A stretch of 64,000 nt of DNA from AG41 sp036522815 (GTDB lineage: Bacteria; Gemmatimonadota; Gemmatimonadetes; Gemmatimonadales; GWC2-71-9), in assembly GCA_036522815.1 (NCBI GenBank), contig DATDFC010000140.1:1-64000 (forward strand), read 5' to 3'. A program made the position numbers and the translations under genes. This document shows, piece after piece, positions 48,963 to 59,573 of this stretch (position 1 is the stretch's first letter; each line of letters opens with the position of its first letter). The notes below the pieces were generated by a model, which was not told the DNA's origin, did no database searches, and saw nothing but the letters and a program-made list of their open reading frames with translations.

Positions 48963-50216
48963 CTAGCGGCGGCTGGCCACCAGCGCCTGATACACCAGCG
49001 TGAGAAACTTCCCCGCGATGTCGGTCCGGTTCGGCAGCTGATTGATCATGAAGACGATGACCAGATGCTCGGCCGGATCGACGTAGTAGGCGCTGCCGTA
49101 CGCGCCGCCCCAGCTGAACGTGCCGACCGACGCCATCCCGGTCGTCCCGTAGCGCTGCGTCGTCTCAAAGCCGAACCCGAAACCGCGCGCGCCGGTCGAG
49201 TCGAACAGCGTCCCGCTCTGGTTGTGCGTCATCAGGTCCACGGTGTGTGGCGCGAGGATGCGGACGCCGCCGAGCGCGCCGCCGTTTCGCACCATCTCGA
49301 GGAAGCGAGCGTAGTCCGCCGCGGTCGAGATGAGACCCGCGCCGCCTGAGAAGCTCTTGCGCGGGCCGGCGACGTAGTCCCCTTGTCCGCGTGGGCCGTC
49401 GGGAGCGCGTTGCGCGTGATTGGTCGAGTCGCTCGCATACACGGTCGCGAGGCGCGCGGCTTGCCCGGTGGGAACGAAGAAATACGTGTCATGCATCTGC
49501 AGGGGACCCGTGATGCGGGTCCGGATCAGCTCGTCGAGCGGCATCCCCGAGGCCCGCTCGGCGACGCAGCCGAGGATGTCGGTGTTGTAGCCGTACACCC
49601 ACTTCTCGCCGGGCTGCGCCGCGAAGGGCAGCGTCGCGAGCCGCTCCATCGTCGTACAGATCGGCTCATCCTTGTCGGCGGTATACCACCCCCACCCCGC
49701 GGCGGGCCCGAGCCCTTTGGCGGCGTAGAGCGGTGCGATGAGCCCGTCGGTGCCGTATGAGATGCCGGCCGTGTGGGTGAGCAGCTCCCTGATCGTGATG
49801 GCTCGGATCGCCGGCTTGATCAGGAGGCCCGTGTCGCTCTTGGTCGCGACGGTGGTGTGCGCGAAGGCCGGGATGAAGCGACTCACCGGGTCGCCGAGCG
49901 CGATCTTTCCCTCTTCCACGAGCGACAGGATCGCCACCGTCGTAATGGCCTTCGTCTGCGACGCGATGCGAAACAAGGCGTCGCTGCTCATGCGGCGTCC
50001 CGCCTCCTTGTCGAGCCAGCCGACGGCATGCCGGTAGACGACTCGACCGTCCTCGAGCACGAGGCCGACGGCCCCACCGACCTGTCCCGAATCGACGTAC
50101 TGCTGCATGACGCGGTCGATGCGCGCCAGGCGATCGGTCGCGAAACCCGACCGTCCGGTTTGTGCGCCCAGGACTGCGGGGGCGACGACGAGCAACACGG
50201 CAGCAAACCGTGACAT
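48963..50216 (-). CDS. Beta-lactamase-family serine hydrolase (class C/esterase type)
   Basis: A 417-aa exported protein; signal peptide ends near V-L-G-A-Q. The active-site S-x-x-K is S-Q-T-K, the Y-x-N motif is Y-G-Y-N, and W-G-G-A-Y-G near the C-terminus fills the third motif. These proteins are more often esterases or D-amino peptidases than antibiotic-degrading enzymes. Start at ATG 50216. Confidence 0.88.
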   Translation of the reverse strand: MSRFAAVLLVVAPAVLGAQTGRSGFATDRLARIDRVMQQYVDSGQVGGAVGLVLEDGRVVYRHAVGWLDKEAGRRMSSDALFRIASQTKAITTVAILSLVEEGKIALGDPVSRFIPAFAHTTVATKSDTGLLIKPAIRAITIRELLTHTAGISYGTDGLIAPLYAAKGLGPAAGWGWYTADKDEPICTTMERLATLPFAAQPGEKWVYGYNTDILGCVAERASGMPLDELIRTRITGPLQMHDTYFFVPTGQAARLATVYASDSTNHAQRAPDGPRGQGDYVAGPRKSFSGGAGLISTAADYARFLEMVRNGGALGGVRILAPHTVDLMTHNQSGTLFDSTGARGFGFGFETTQRYGTTGMASVGTFSWGGAYGSAYYVDPAEHLVIVFMINQLPNRTDIAGKFLTLVYQALVASRR

Positions 50217-50229
50217 GAGGCGATCCCCC

Positions 50230-50802
50230 CTACTCGATGACTCGCTCGATGCGCCGGTCCGGAACAAACCAGATCAGCGCGACGAGCACATAGATGGCGT
50301 CGGCGATCCACGGCCTGACGAATGCCGCCAGGATCGCCGCCGCATAGAGCAGCGCCGACAGTTTTCCCTTGAGGTCACGCCCCACGGCACGGGCGAGCAG
50401 CGACTCGGGCCCATTGCGCCGCAGCAACGCCGTCTGCAACAGCAGCCACGCGACACCGGCCATCAGGAACACGCCGCCGTAGATCGCGGTCGGGATGGCC
50501 GCCGCGGGACGCTCTCCCACCCAGCTGGTCGTGAACGGCACGAGCGACAGCCAGAACAATAGGTGCAGATTCGCCCACAGGACGCGGCCGTCGATGTGCT
50601 GTGCCGCGTGCAGCATGTGGTGATGGTTGTTCCAGTAGATGCCGACGTATACGAAGCTGAGGCAGTAGCTGAGGAGGGCAGGAGCCAGCGGCGCGAGCGC
50701 CGCCAGATCCTGCCCGTGTGGCGCTTTCAGCTCCAGCACCATGATGGTGATGATGACGGCGATGACGCCGTCGCTGAACGCCTCGAGCCGGCCTTTACCC
50801 AT
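50230..50802 (-). CDS. TMEM175-family potassium channel-like protein (DUF1211)
   Basis: A 190-aa protein starting at ATG 50802. The family signature R-L-E-A-F-S-D-G-V-I-A-V-I-I-T-I-M opens the first helix; six transmembrane segments follow, matching bacterial TMEM175 subunits. It lies 13 bp from the serine hydrolase start, in the same direction. Confidence 0.9.
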   Translation of the reverse strand: MGKGRLEAFSDGVIAVIITIMVLELKAPHGQDLAALAPLAPALLSYCLSFVYVGIYWNNHHHMLHAAQHIDGRVLWANLHLLFWLSLVPFTTSWVGERPAAAIPTAIYGGVFLMAGVAWLLLQTALLRRNGPESLLARAVGRDLKGKLSALLYAAAILAAFVRPWIADAIYVLVALIWFVPDRRIERVIE

Positions 50803-50933
50803 GGAGGGAAGGAACCTAACGCCCGAAGCGTTGCGTCGCGCCGGCGATACTTCTGTGCAGTTTGTGTGACTTGACAGATGTTGCGTCGGCGCGGCACTTT
50901 TGGGGCCCAATTCCACTACCGTCCAGTCACGAC

Positions 50934-51590
50934 ATGCCCGACGCCTCATCCAGCGCCCGACCGCTCCGCGTCGTCGTTGCGGACAGCTATCTCGTTTCCG
51001 GTCAAGCCTTGGCGGTCGCGCTCGAGGCGCGCGGACTCAGAGTCGTTGGCGTGGCCGGTAATGGCCGCCGCGCAGTCGCGCTCGCGCTCGAGGGGCAACC
51101 CGACGTCGTCGTGCTCGATGCAGGCATGCCCGTTATGAACGGCTTGGACGCGGCGCGCGAGATCCTGCGCTTTGCGCCCGCGACAGGTGTCGTGCTGCTC
51201 GCGGGGTTTGCCGAGGACTCGCTCGTCCGGGACGCGCTGCGCATCGGCGTGCGTGGCTTCCTCGTGAAGGAGCAGGGGTTTGATGATCTGCTGCATGCCA
51301 TCCGTGACGTGAGCGAGGGAGCGATCTACATCGGGCGATTCTATTCCGCTGCCGTGCTGGAGGTCTTCCGTCGCAAGAGTGGTGAAGCGCGCGACGTCCT
51401 CACCGCGCGGGAACTCGATGTGCTCCGTCTCATCGGTGATGGGAAGAGCATGAAGCAGGCGGGTGGTGCGCTCGGCATGTCGCCACGCACGGCGGAGACC
51501 CACCGCGCCAGCATCATGGGCAAGCTCGGCATCGGCGATACCGCCGGCCTCGTTCGCTACGCGATCCGCCGAGGTCTCATCGTCGCCTAA
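50934..51590 (+). CDS. NarL/FixJ-type response regulator
   Basis: A 218-aa protein with a normal receiver domain (V-V-V-L-D-A-G-M-P-V-M-N-G with the phospho-Asp, and F-L-V-K-E for the Lys) and a LuxR HTH (L-T-A-R-E-L-D-V-L-R-L-I, M-S-P-R-T-A-E-T-H-R). No kinase gene is adjacent. Divergent from the TMEM175 gene; it precedes the giant RHS gene by 209 bp. Confidence 0.9.
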   Translation: MPDASSSARPLRVVVADSYLVSGQALAVALEARGLRVVGVAGNGRRAVALALEGQPDVVVLDAGMPVMNGLDAAREILRFAPATGVVLLAGFAEDSLVRDALRIGVRGFLVKEQGFDDLLHAIRDVSEGAIYIGRFYSAAVLEVFRRKSGEARDVLTARELDVLRLIGDGKSMKQAGGALGMSPRTAETHRASIMGKLGIGDTAGLVRYAIRRGLIVA

Positions 51591-51799
51591 TTGATATCCG
51601 GTTGACAATCCGTTGAAGCACGAGGCTCAACCTGAGCGCTCGGGTGATCCGAGCGGGCGGGAGCAAGCGCCTCCGTAACACTACGTACCAGCTCCTCCGG
51701 AGAACTACGAAGGCGGCATCTGTAGAACTCCGGATAACACGCGCTCCTCGGGCGACCCATGTTGCGGCATCACAACAGGCTCTCGCCCGGAGCGCGCTC

Positions 51800-54700
51800 A
51801 TGTCATCGCCGTCCTCACGGTTTTCTCGTCTACTCGCCGGCATCTCTTCTCGTGGTGCCGCACGGTTCGCCACTGTCGCCACCCTCACCGCAGCTGTAGC
51901 CGGCCTCGCGTTCGGCCCGCGGCTGCTGCGGACCGCGCCACCCGACGCGGCGAACGCCGCCGCCGCGATGGATGGTGGCGATACAGTCGCCGTCTATGGC
52001 CCGCGGACGTTCGACACGCCGACCGGCAGCTCCACCAACCACGTGGAGCGTTTTGCCCTCGCGGTGCAGCCGGGACGGCGCTACACGCTGCGTGTGGACA
52101 ACGGGAACGCCGACGGATCGGGCCGCGTGAGCGGCGGCTCGGTGGTTCTGAATGGCAGCACGATCCTCTCGTCGACGGATATGAGCGGCGGCGCGCCCTC
52201 CTGGAGTCGCGTGGTGCAGGCGTTGACCGAGGACACGATCAAGGTCACGGTGCAGGGGTCCGCGGGTGCGCACGTGACGGCGACGCTCCAGTCCACATCG
52301 GACGCGAGCTTCCTGGTCTTCGGGCCTGAGCGGTTCACGCGCACCAGCGGTACCCCTGTCACCGAAACCCGGCAGTTCTCGATCTCCTCCACGGCCGCCG
52401 CGCCGTACCGCATGTGCATCGTCAACGGCAATGCCGACGGGACCAACCGCATCTCGAGCGCCACGATCGTCTTGAACGGCGTGACGATTCTGACGACGAG
52501 CGACCTGAATCAGCAGGTCGGCGGCCTGGTGCGAGAGGTCACGCTCCAGTCGCAGAACACGCTGCAGGTCACGCTCGCCGCACAGCCGAATGGCTTCCTC
52601 GACCTGTGTGTCACCGCGACCGACGTTACGCCACCCACGATCACGATCACGGCCCCGCCCCCCAATTTTATCACGCGCGATACGCTCGCGACCGTGAGTG
52701 GCAGCGTGCAGGACGAGACCGCGGTGACGGTGGCTGTGAACGGCGCGCCGGCGTCGCTCGGCGCGGGAAACAGCTTCAGCGTCCAGACGCGCCTCGCGAC
52801 CGAAGGGTCTAACACGATTCACATCACGGCGACCGACGCCGCTGGCCACACTACCGATTCGACCCGGACGGTGATCCGCGATACCCAGGCTCCGGTGCTA
52901 ACCCTCACGAGCCCCAGCGACAACCTCTACACCAATCAGGACTCGGTGACGGTCTCTGGGACGGTGACCGATCAGACCACGGTCACCGTGAACGTGAACG
53001 GCGTCACGCTGCCGGTCGATCAGGCGGGGACGTTCGGCAAGCGCTTCGGTCTCGCGGCCGGCGCGAACTTCTTCACCGTCACAGCGACCGACGCGGCCGG
53101 CAACGCCACCAGCGTGGTGCGACGCGTGACCCAGGACAAGACGCCGCCGCTGCTCGCCGTCACGGCTCCCCACGACGGTCTCATCACGCGCCAGACGCCC
53201 GTGACCGTCTCGGGGACCGTGACTGACGCGAGCCCCGTGACGGTGGATGTGAACGGGATTCCGCTGCCGGTGGATGGGGCGGGGAGCTTCACCGGAGCCG
53301 CGCCGCTCGCCGAGGGCGCGAACACGCTCACGATCACCGCGCGGGACGCGGCAGGGAATACGACCCCAGCGGTCCGGATCGTGACGCTCGACACGCACCC
53401 TCCCGTAATCGCGATCGCGCAACCGGCCGACGGCGCGACCGTCACGACGACCTCGGTCGTGACGACCGGAACGGTGACCGACGCGACCGCGACGACGCTC
53501 ACGGTGAACGGCACGAGCACGACCCTTGGAGCTGACGGCTCCTTCTCGGCCAGCGTGCCGCTCACCCTCGGGCCGAACACCCTCACCTACATCGCGACCG
53601 ATGCGGCCGGCAACGCCGACACGGTGACGCGCTCGGTGACCCGTGGCACTGGTCTGCCGCCCGATCCCGTGACGGTGGCGAGCGTCGTGAACCGCGCCGA
53701 GGTGACGACGATCGGTGACGCCACGGCGTTCCTCTACACTGGCGCGACGCCCATCCAAACCGGGGTCGCGGCCGGCACGATCAATCCGGTGCGTGCCGCA
53801 GTGGTCCGCGGTCGGGTGCTCGACAAGAGCTTCCACGCCCTCGGCGGGGCGAAGGTCACCGTGCTCAGCCACCCCGAGTTGGGCCAGACCTTCACGCGCG
53901 AGGACGGCGGGTACGATCTGGCGGTGAACGGTGGCGGGCAACTGACGCTGTCCTTCGCAAAAGACGGCTACTTCCCGGCGCAGCGGGCGGCGAACGTGTC
54001 GTGGCAGGATTACACCACGCTCGACGATGTTATTCTGCTCCAGCCCGACCCGGCCGTCACCGTGGTCGATCTGACGTCTCCGACGCCGCCCGTCGCGCGG
54101 GCCAGCGTGGTGTCGGACGCCGATGGCCCGCGGCAGGCGACCCTGATTTTCAAGCCTGGCAACACGGCCACGCTCACGTTGCCGAACGGCAGCACGCAGC
54201 CGATCACATCGCTCTCGGTGCGTGCCACCGAGTACACGGTGGGCGACAGCGGGGCGCTCACGATGCCCGCGCCGCTGCCGCCTGCGAGCCAATACACCTA
54301 CGCCGTGCAGCTCTCGGCAGACGAGCAGCTCGCCGCCGGTCCGGGGGCGCAGGTCACGTTCAGCCAACCCGTGCCGTTCTACGTCGAGAACTTCCTGCAC
54401 GTGCCGGTGGGGACCGCGGTGCCGGTGGGCGGATACGACGCGACGAAGGGCGCGTGGGTGCCCGAGCCGAACGGCAAGGTCATCAAGGTGCTGGGGCAGG
54501 ACGCGAACGGCCGGGCGCTGGTGGACATCACCGGCGACGGCGTGGCCGATCCGCCGAGCGCGCTCGCGGCGCTCGGCATCGACGACTACGAGCTGGTACA
54601 GCTTGGCGGGCTCTATCCTGCCGGCTCGGACTTGTGGCGGGCCCTCGCACCGCGCTTCGAACCCGAGGACCTGAACTTCCCCTTCGTCTTCGTCGGCACG

Positions 54701-57700
54701 CCGCCCACCGACGGGAAGGTGAAGGCGGGGTGCAGCTCACGTGAAGGCGACCCCTTGCGCTGCCAGTTACAGGCCCAAACCGCCTTCCAGAGCGTGGGGA
54801 TCGTCGGCTCGCCGTTCACGTTGAACTACGCGAGCGACCGCACGCAAGGGAACGCCGCGGATCGCAAGCTGGACATCACGTTGACCGGGGCGACGCTGCC
54901 GGCGCAGCTGCTGCGGGTGGACCTGGAAGTGGACGTGGCCGGCAAGCGATTCACGGGCAGCTTCACGCCGCAGGCCAACCTCACCTACACGTTCAATTGG
55001 GACGGCAAGGACATCTACGGCCGGCAGGTGCAGGGAACCCAGCCGGCGACGGTCCTCATCGGGTATGCGTTCCCGGTGCAGTATGCTGCGCCGGCCAATG
55101 CGACCGATGCCTTCGGCCAACCGTGCGCGCCGACGGGGACGGGGTCGGTGTGCGCGATCATCGCCAACGCGCAGACTGGAGCGCGCGCCGAGCGGACGCT
55201 GGTCCAAACGTTCGAGACGTCGATCGGGACGCTCGACGCGACGGCGCTCGGGCTCGGCGGGTTCACGCTCGATGTGCAGAACGTGTACGACCCGGTGGGC
55301 GAGGTGCTCTACAAGGGCGACGGCACGCGGCGCGCGACGGCGGCGCTGCCTGCTGGCATCCGGACCATCGCGGGAACGGGGGCCTTCCAGGGACCGTTCC
55401 AGCCGGCGCCGCAGAATGTGTCGGCGCTGACGCAGCAGCTCGACCCGCGTGCGGTCGTGTTCGGCCCGGACGGCAGCGTGTACTTCAGTGATCGAGCCTT
55501 TCTCCTTCGCAAGATCACGCCGGACGGGCTGCTTCACAACATTCTGGGGCAGCCGCAGAACTGGCCGGGGGTCGCAACCGGCGACGGGGGACCGGCGTCT
55601 GCGGCGCAGGCAGGAGCGATCTCCGCGCTCGCCCTCGGCCCGGATGGCAGTATCTACTTCTCGGACGTGCAACGCGTCCGCAAGATCGATCCCAACGGAA
55701 TCGTCACCACGGTCGCGGGCACGGGGACCGCGGGCTTCAGCGGCGACGGCGGCCCGGGCACGCAGGCGCGCTTGACCACCCCGCAGGGGGTGGCGGTGGG
55801 TCCGGACGGCAGCCTCTACATCGCCGATCAATCCAACCGCCGCATTCGGCGTGTGGGTCTGGACGGGATCATCACGACGGTCGTGGGCGACGGCACGTTC
55901 TGCGGCCAGGTGGGCGGGTTCCCGACCGACTCGAGCTTCGGCGCGCTGTGTGGGAACGGCGTGCCGGCGACGCGGGCGAAACTGGCGGGTCCCATGGGGT
56001 TGGCATTCGGGCCGGACGGCTCGCTGTACTTCTCCGAGCCGTCCTTGAATCGCGTGCGCCGGGTGGGGCCGAACGGCATCATCCGCACGTTCGCGGGCTC
56101 GAGCAACGTGCAGAACATCGGTGATGGTGGGCCGGCGACGCTCGCGTCGGTGCGGGGCGCGTCGGGGCTCGCAGTCGGTCCCGACGGCAGCGTGTACATC
56201 ACCGCGCTTCAGTCGGGCGCGCTCGCCGACCCGACCTTCCGCATCCGGCGCGTCGCGCCGTCGGGGATCATCACGACCGTCGTCGGCACAGGTGCCTTCA
56301 TTGGCAACAGCAACCAGCGAGGTTGGGCCGGCGATGGGGGTCCCGCCCCGGCGGCGCAGGTTGGGCAAATCTCGAGTGTGGCGGTTGGTCCAGATGGCAA
56401 TTTCGCCTTCCCGGACAATGAGCGCATTCGGAAGGTGGCGGGGTTCCTGCCGGGGTTCGGGGCGGGGCAGACGGTGATCGCGAGCGAGGATGGGAAGCAG
56501 CTCTACCTGTTCAGCTCAGCGGGAAGAATGCTCCTTACGCTCGATGCCGTGAGTCATGATACGCTCCTGAGGTTCGATTATGACGGAGCCCACCAAATGG
56601 TTTCGGTCACCGACCGTGAAGGACACGTTTCACAGATTGAGCGAGACGCTAGCGGTCAGGCGATTGCTTTCGTGACTTCTGATGGCCAACGCACTGACTT
56701 GACGTTGGATGGTAACCAGCACCTTGTGGCCGTGTCTGGGCCGGGGGGGAGATCTATCACCCTCAGCTACGGGACCAATGGCCAGTTACAGTCGGTCACT
56801 GATGCGGCCGGAAACGTGGTCGCAGCAGTTGGATACGACAGCTCAGGAAAGGTCAGTCGATCGACGAATCCTTTAGGCGGCGCGGCGACCTTCACTTCAT
56901 CGTCGACCCCCACCGGCTCCCAGCTTGCCATAACCACACCTTCGGGTGAGTCGATGTCCTTGCTCTACAGCCTCCTGGCGACAAATGCGCAACAGGCCAC
57001 CGCGACGCTTCCCGGTGGTGCCGTCGTTCAGGCGGCCGCCTTCCCAGACGGGCACGGCACAGTGACGACTCCAGACGGCACGACTATCACGAGAACGGAT
57101 TCACCAGACCCCAGGTTTGGTTTGGAGGCTCCTGTGAGTGAGACGGTCGTCCGCCTCCCATCGGGACTTACGATGACGAAGCGCATTCGTCGCGGCGTAG
57201 TGCTGGAGAATCCAGACGACCCGTTGTCAGATGTTGTCCAGACAGATTCCGTGAACCTAAATGGCGGAGTGAGCACGATTGCTCACGATGGGGTCGCGAA
57301 TACTGTGACACGGAGGAGTCCGACAGGGCGGTCCGTAAGTGCAGAACTCGACGGCCTTGGACGGGTCGTTTCCACCACCGTCGCAGGTCGCACCCCTATC
57401 ACGGCCGCGTATGACGAGATGGGACGATTATCGGCGGTCGGGACGAGGGGCCGCTCACAGGTGTTCACCTACGATCCGTTTGGTCGGCTCGCGAGCGTGA
57501 CTGACGGTTTGGGGCGGCAGGAAGGGTTTTCTTACGATGCGGCCGACCGCCTCATCAGACACACGTTACCTAACGGCACCTCGGTACAGTATGGCTATGA
57601 TACCACCGGCAATCTTACTTCCATCACGCCACCTGGCCGAGCAGCGCATTTGATGTCCTACAACGCCGCTGGCCAACTTGAGTCGTACACGGCTCCGTCG

Positions 57701-59539
57701 ACGGCAGGGAGTGCTGCAGTTCTGCGTTTTGCTCATGACAGCGGGGGCCGGCTGACGCACGTCACTCGGCCAGACGCTTCTACTATTTCTCTGGCGTATG
57801 GGTCAGGTCACGATGTCACGATGGTAGGAGGGACCGACACCATCGCCTTCCGTTCGGACTCTGCGACACAGAACCTGGTAGCGGTTTCACGGAATGGTGG
57901 CGCTAACATCGCGCTCACGTACGACGGTCGGTTGACGACCGGTCTTACCTGGAGCGGCGGCGTGAGTGGGACGGTGAGCTACACGTACAATACCAATTTC
58001 CATCCGACGGCAGAGCGCGTGAATGGCGGGCAGGAAGTGCAACTCACATACGATCCTGACGGATTCATGACGCAGGTAGGTGATCTCATTCTCACGCGGG
58101 ATGCGCAGAACGGAACACTCGTCGGAACTACCCTTGGTACAATACAGACCTCTAACTGGTTCTCCTCACGTGGTGATCTGGATTCGGTCCGAGCCGTAGG
58201 GAACGGAACCACCTTCTATTCCGCGGCGCTCACCTACGACACGATTGGCCGGCTCGCTACAAGGGTCGAGAGTGTGTCAGGGGTGACCACATCATCCGCC
58301 TTTACGTACGACAGCGTCGGAAGGCTCATCGATGTTACGCGGGACGGTGTCACCATTGAAGCGTTCGAGTACGACCCGAACGGGAATCGTACGAGAGCAA
58401 CGACTTTCTCAGGAACGGTTACCTCAGCAACCGATGCACAGGACCGGCTGCTGACGTACGGCGACCAACGCTTCGAGTACTCTGCGAATGGAGAGTTAAT
58501 CCGGCGCATCACCGCGACAGATACCACCACCTATGGATATGACGCTTGGGGTGAACTTCGGAACGTTCGTCTCCCAGACGGTACTGCCATCGAGTATGTG
58601 CTCGATGGCGCTGGCCGGCGTGTGGGGAAGAGGGTGAACGGGACTTTGCTCCGTGGGTGGCTCTACCGCGGTGACCTGGCCGTCGTCGCCGAAGTCGACG
58701 TACTCGGCAACCTAACGAGTCGCTTCGTATATGGCGAGCGGCCGAACGTTCCCGAATACATAACGCGAGGTAGCCAGAAGTACCGTCTGATTACAGACGA
58801 ACGAGGGAGCGTGCGGCTTGTGGTGGACGCCGCGACCGGATCGGTCGTTCAGCGGCTTGATTACGACGCTTTCGGGAAGGTCACTCTCAATTCCAACCCT
58901 GGGTTCCAACCGTTTGGTTTCGCTGGCGGTCTGTACGACGAGCAGACCGGCCTCGTGCACTTTGGCGCCAGGGAGTACGACCCGACCACCGGTCGGTGGA
59001 CTACCAAAGATCCGTCGTTGTTCGACGGTGGCGACGTTAACCTCTACCGTTACGCGGGCGACGATCCGGTCAACTTTGTCGACCTGGCTGGACGGGAGAC
59101 TCTCGCGAATCAAGAGCTTGCTCAGGAGCTTAACGAGGAGCTGGAGAAGACCGAGGACGCTAGGGACTTCGACAAGATCCGGAAAATCACCAAACAACTA
59201 TGTCATCGAGCTGCGCAGGTGGTGAAGGCATTCAACAAGCTTGAGAGTTGGGGGTTCCCGTTTCAAAGACATCACATCTTGCAGAACGCTGCGATGGAGG
59301 ATCTTGCCCTGCCAGGGTACTCTAGAGGGATTGCTCTGGCAATTCCCTTGATGGGCGGGTCTGGCATCCCTGGTTCCCCGCATGACTTGATCAATCAGCT
59401 GCAACGTAAAGGTGAGCTGGGCATTCTGGAGACGGCGAGGAGAGGCCTTGAACTGGCGGGCTGCGCACCGGAAGACGTTGATGCCATTATGGATGAGGTG
59501 CAGGCGCAAATCGACGCAAACGGCTGGACCATTCCATGA
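51800..59539 (+). CDS. Giant Ig/NHL/RHS-repeat polymorphic toxin with C-terminal nuclease-like domain
   Basis: A 2579-aa secreted protein starting at ATG 51800 (an in-frame ATG at 51644 adds a non-signal stretch). Order: signal or anchor (1-40); two beta domains; four bacterial Ig-like repeats (about nt 52620-53655, each with T-A-T-D-A-A-G-N-type ends); a carboxypeptidase-regulatory-like domain (about 53800-54010); NHL propeller repeats (about 55400-56450, G-P-D-G-S-x-Y); RHS/YD repeats (about 56470-59060), closed by G-A-R-E-Y-D-P-T-T-G-R-W; and a variable tail with Q-R-H-H-I-L-Q-N and S-P-H-D, resembling HNH/EndoVII-type nuclease toxins. From about 56470 the DNA is visibly less GC-rich. Confidence 0.9.
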   Translation: MSSPSSRFSRLLAGISSRGAARFATVATLTAAVAGLAFGPRLLRTAPPDAANAAAAMDGGDTVAVYGPRTFDTPTGSSTNHVERFALAVQPGRRYTLRVDNGNADGSGRVSGGSVVLNGSTILSSTDMSGGAPSWSRVVQALTEDTIKVTVQGSAGAHVTATLQSTSDASFLVFGPERFTRTSGTPVTETRQFSISSTAAAPYRMCIVNGNADGTNRISSATIVLNGVTILTTSDLNQQVGGLVREVTLQSQNTLQVTLAAQPNGFLDLCVTATDVTPPTITITAPPPNFITRDTLATVSGSVQDETAVTVAVNGAPASLGAGNSFSVQTRLATEGSNTIHITATDAAGHTTDSTRTVIRDTQAPVLTLTSPSDNLYTNQDSVTVSGTVTDQTTVTVNVNGVTLPVDQAGTFGKRFGLAAGANFFTVTATDAAGNATSVVRRVTQDKTPPLLAVTAPHDGLITRQTPVTVSGTVTDASPVTVDVNGIPLPVDGAGSFTGAAPLAEGANTLTITARDAAGNTTPAVRIVTLDTHPPVIAIAQPADGATVTTTSVVTTGTVTDATATTLTVNGTSTTLGADGSFSASVPLTLGPNTLTYIATDAAGNADTVTRSVTRGTGLPPDPVTVASVVNRAEVTTIGDATAFLYTGATPIQTGVAAGTINPVRAAVVRGRVLDKSFHALGGAKVTVLSHPELGQTFTREDGGYDLAVNGGGQLTLSFAKDGYFPAQRAANVSWQDYTTLDDVILLQPDPAVTVVDLTSPTPPVARASVVSDADGPRQATLIFKPGNTATLTLPNGSTQPITSLSVRATEYTVGDSGALTMPAPLPPASQYTYAVQLSADEQLAAGPGAQVTFSQPVPFYVENFLHVPVGTAVPVGGYDATKGAWVPEPNGKVIKVLGQDANGRALVDITGDGVADPPSALAALGIDDYELVQLGGLYPAGSDLWRALAPRFEPEDLNFPFVFVGTPPTDGKVKAGCSSREGDPLRCQLQAQTAFQSVGIVGSPFTLNYASDRTQGNAADRKLDITLTGATLPAQLLRVDLEVDVAGKRFTGSFTPQANLTYTFNWDGKDIYGRQVQGTQPATVLIGYAFPVQYAAPANATDAFGQPCAPTGTGSVCAIIANAQTGARAERTLVQTFETSIGTLDATALGLGGFTLDVQNVYDPVGEVLYKGDGTRRATAALPAGIRTIAGTGAFQGPFQPAPQNVSALTQQLDPRAVVFGPDGSVYFSDRAFLLRKITPDGLLHNILGQPQNWPGVATGDGGPASAAQAGAISALALGPDGSIYFSDVQRVRKIDPNGIVTTVAGTGTAGFSGDGGPGTQARLTTPQGVAVGPDGSLYIADQSNRRIRRVGLDGIITTVVGDGTFCGQVGGFPTDSSFGALCGNGVPATRAKLAGPMGLAFGPDGSLYFSEPSLNRVRRVGPNGIIRTFAGSSNVQNIGDGGPATLASVRGASGLAVGPDGSVYITALQSGALADPTFRIRRVAPSGIITTVVGTGAFIGNSNQRGWAGDGGPAPAAQVGQISSVAVGPDGNFAFPDNERIRKVAGFLPGFGAGQTVIASEDGKQLYLFSSAGRMLLTLDAVSHDTLLRFDYDGAHQMVSVTDREGHVSQIERDASGQAIAFVTSDGQRTDLTLDGNQHLVAVSGPGGRSITLSYGTNGQLQSVTDAAGNVVAAVGYDSSGKVSRSTNPLGGAATFTSSSTPTGSQLAITTPSGESMSLLYSLLATNAQQATATLPGGAVVQAAAFPDGHGTVTTPDGTTITRTDSPDPRFGLEAPVSETVVRLPSGLTMTKRIRRGVVLENPDDPLSDVVQTDSVNLNGGVSTIAHDGVANTVTRRSPTGRSVSAELDGLGRVVSTTVAGRTPITAAYDEMGRLSAVGTRGRSQVFTYDPFGRLASVTDGLGRQEGFSYDAADRLIRHTLPNGTSVQYGYDTTGNLTSITPPGRAAHLMSYNAAGQLESYTAPSTAGSAAVLRFAHDSGGRLTHVTRPDASTISLAYGSGHDVTMVGGTDTIAFRSDSATQNLVAVSRNGGANIALTYDGRLTTGLTWSGGVSGTVSYTYNTNFHPTAERVNGGQEVQLTYDPDGFMTQVGDLILTRDAQNGTLVGTTLGTIQTSNWFSSRGDLDSVRAVGNGTTFYSAALTYDTIGRLATRVESVSGVTTSSAFTYDSVGRLIDVTRDGVTIEAFEYDPNGNRTRATTFSGTVTSATDAQDRLLTYGDQRFEYSANGELIRRITATDTTTYGYDAWGELRNVRLPDGTAIEYVLDGAGRRVGKRVNGTLLRGWLYRGDLAVVAEVDVLGNLTSRFVYGERPNVPEYITRGSQKYRLITDERGSVRLVVDAATGSVVQRLDYDAFGKVTLNSNPGFQPFGFAGGLYDEQTGLVHFGAREYDPTTGRWTTKDPSLFDGGDVNLYRYAGDDPVNFVDLAGRETLANQELAQELNEELEKTEDARDFDKIRKITKQLCHRAAQVVKAFNKLESWGFPFQRHHILQNAAMEDLALPGYSRGIALAIPLMGGSGIPGSPHDLINQLQRKGELGILETARRGLELAGCAPEDVDAIMDEVQAQIDANGWTIP

Positions 59540-59573
59540 ACTGCTTGTTGACAACGGGAGGGTCTGAAGGGAC

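Noticed and set aside
52898..54400. Long minus-strand frames across the Ig-repeat part of the RHS gene
   Set aside because: Mirror the repeats of the real gene and show no recognisable protein.
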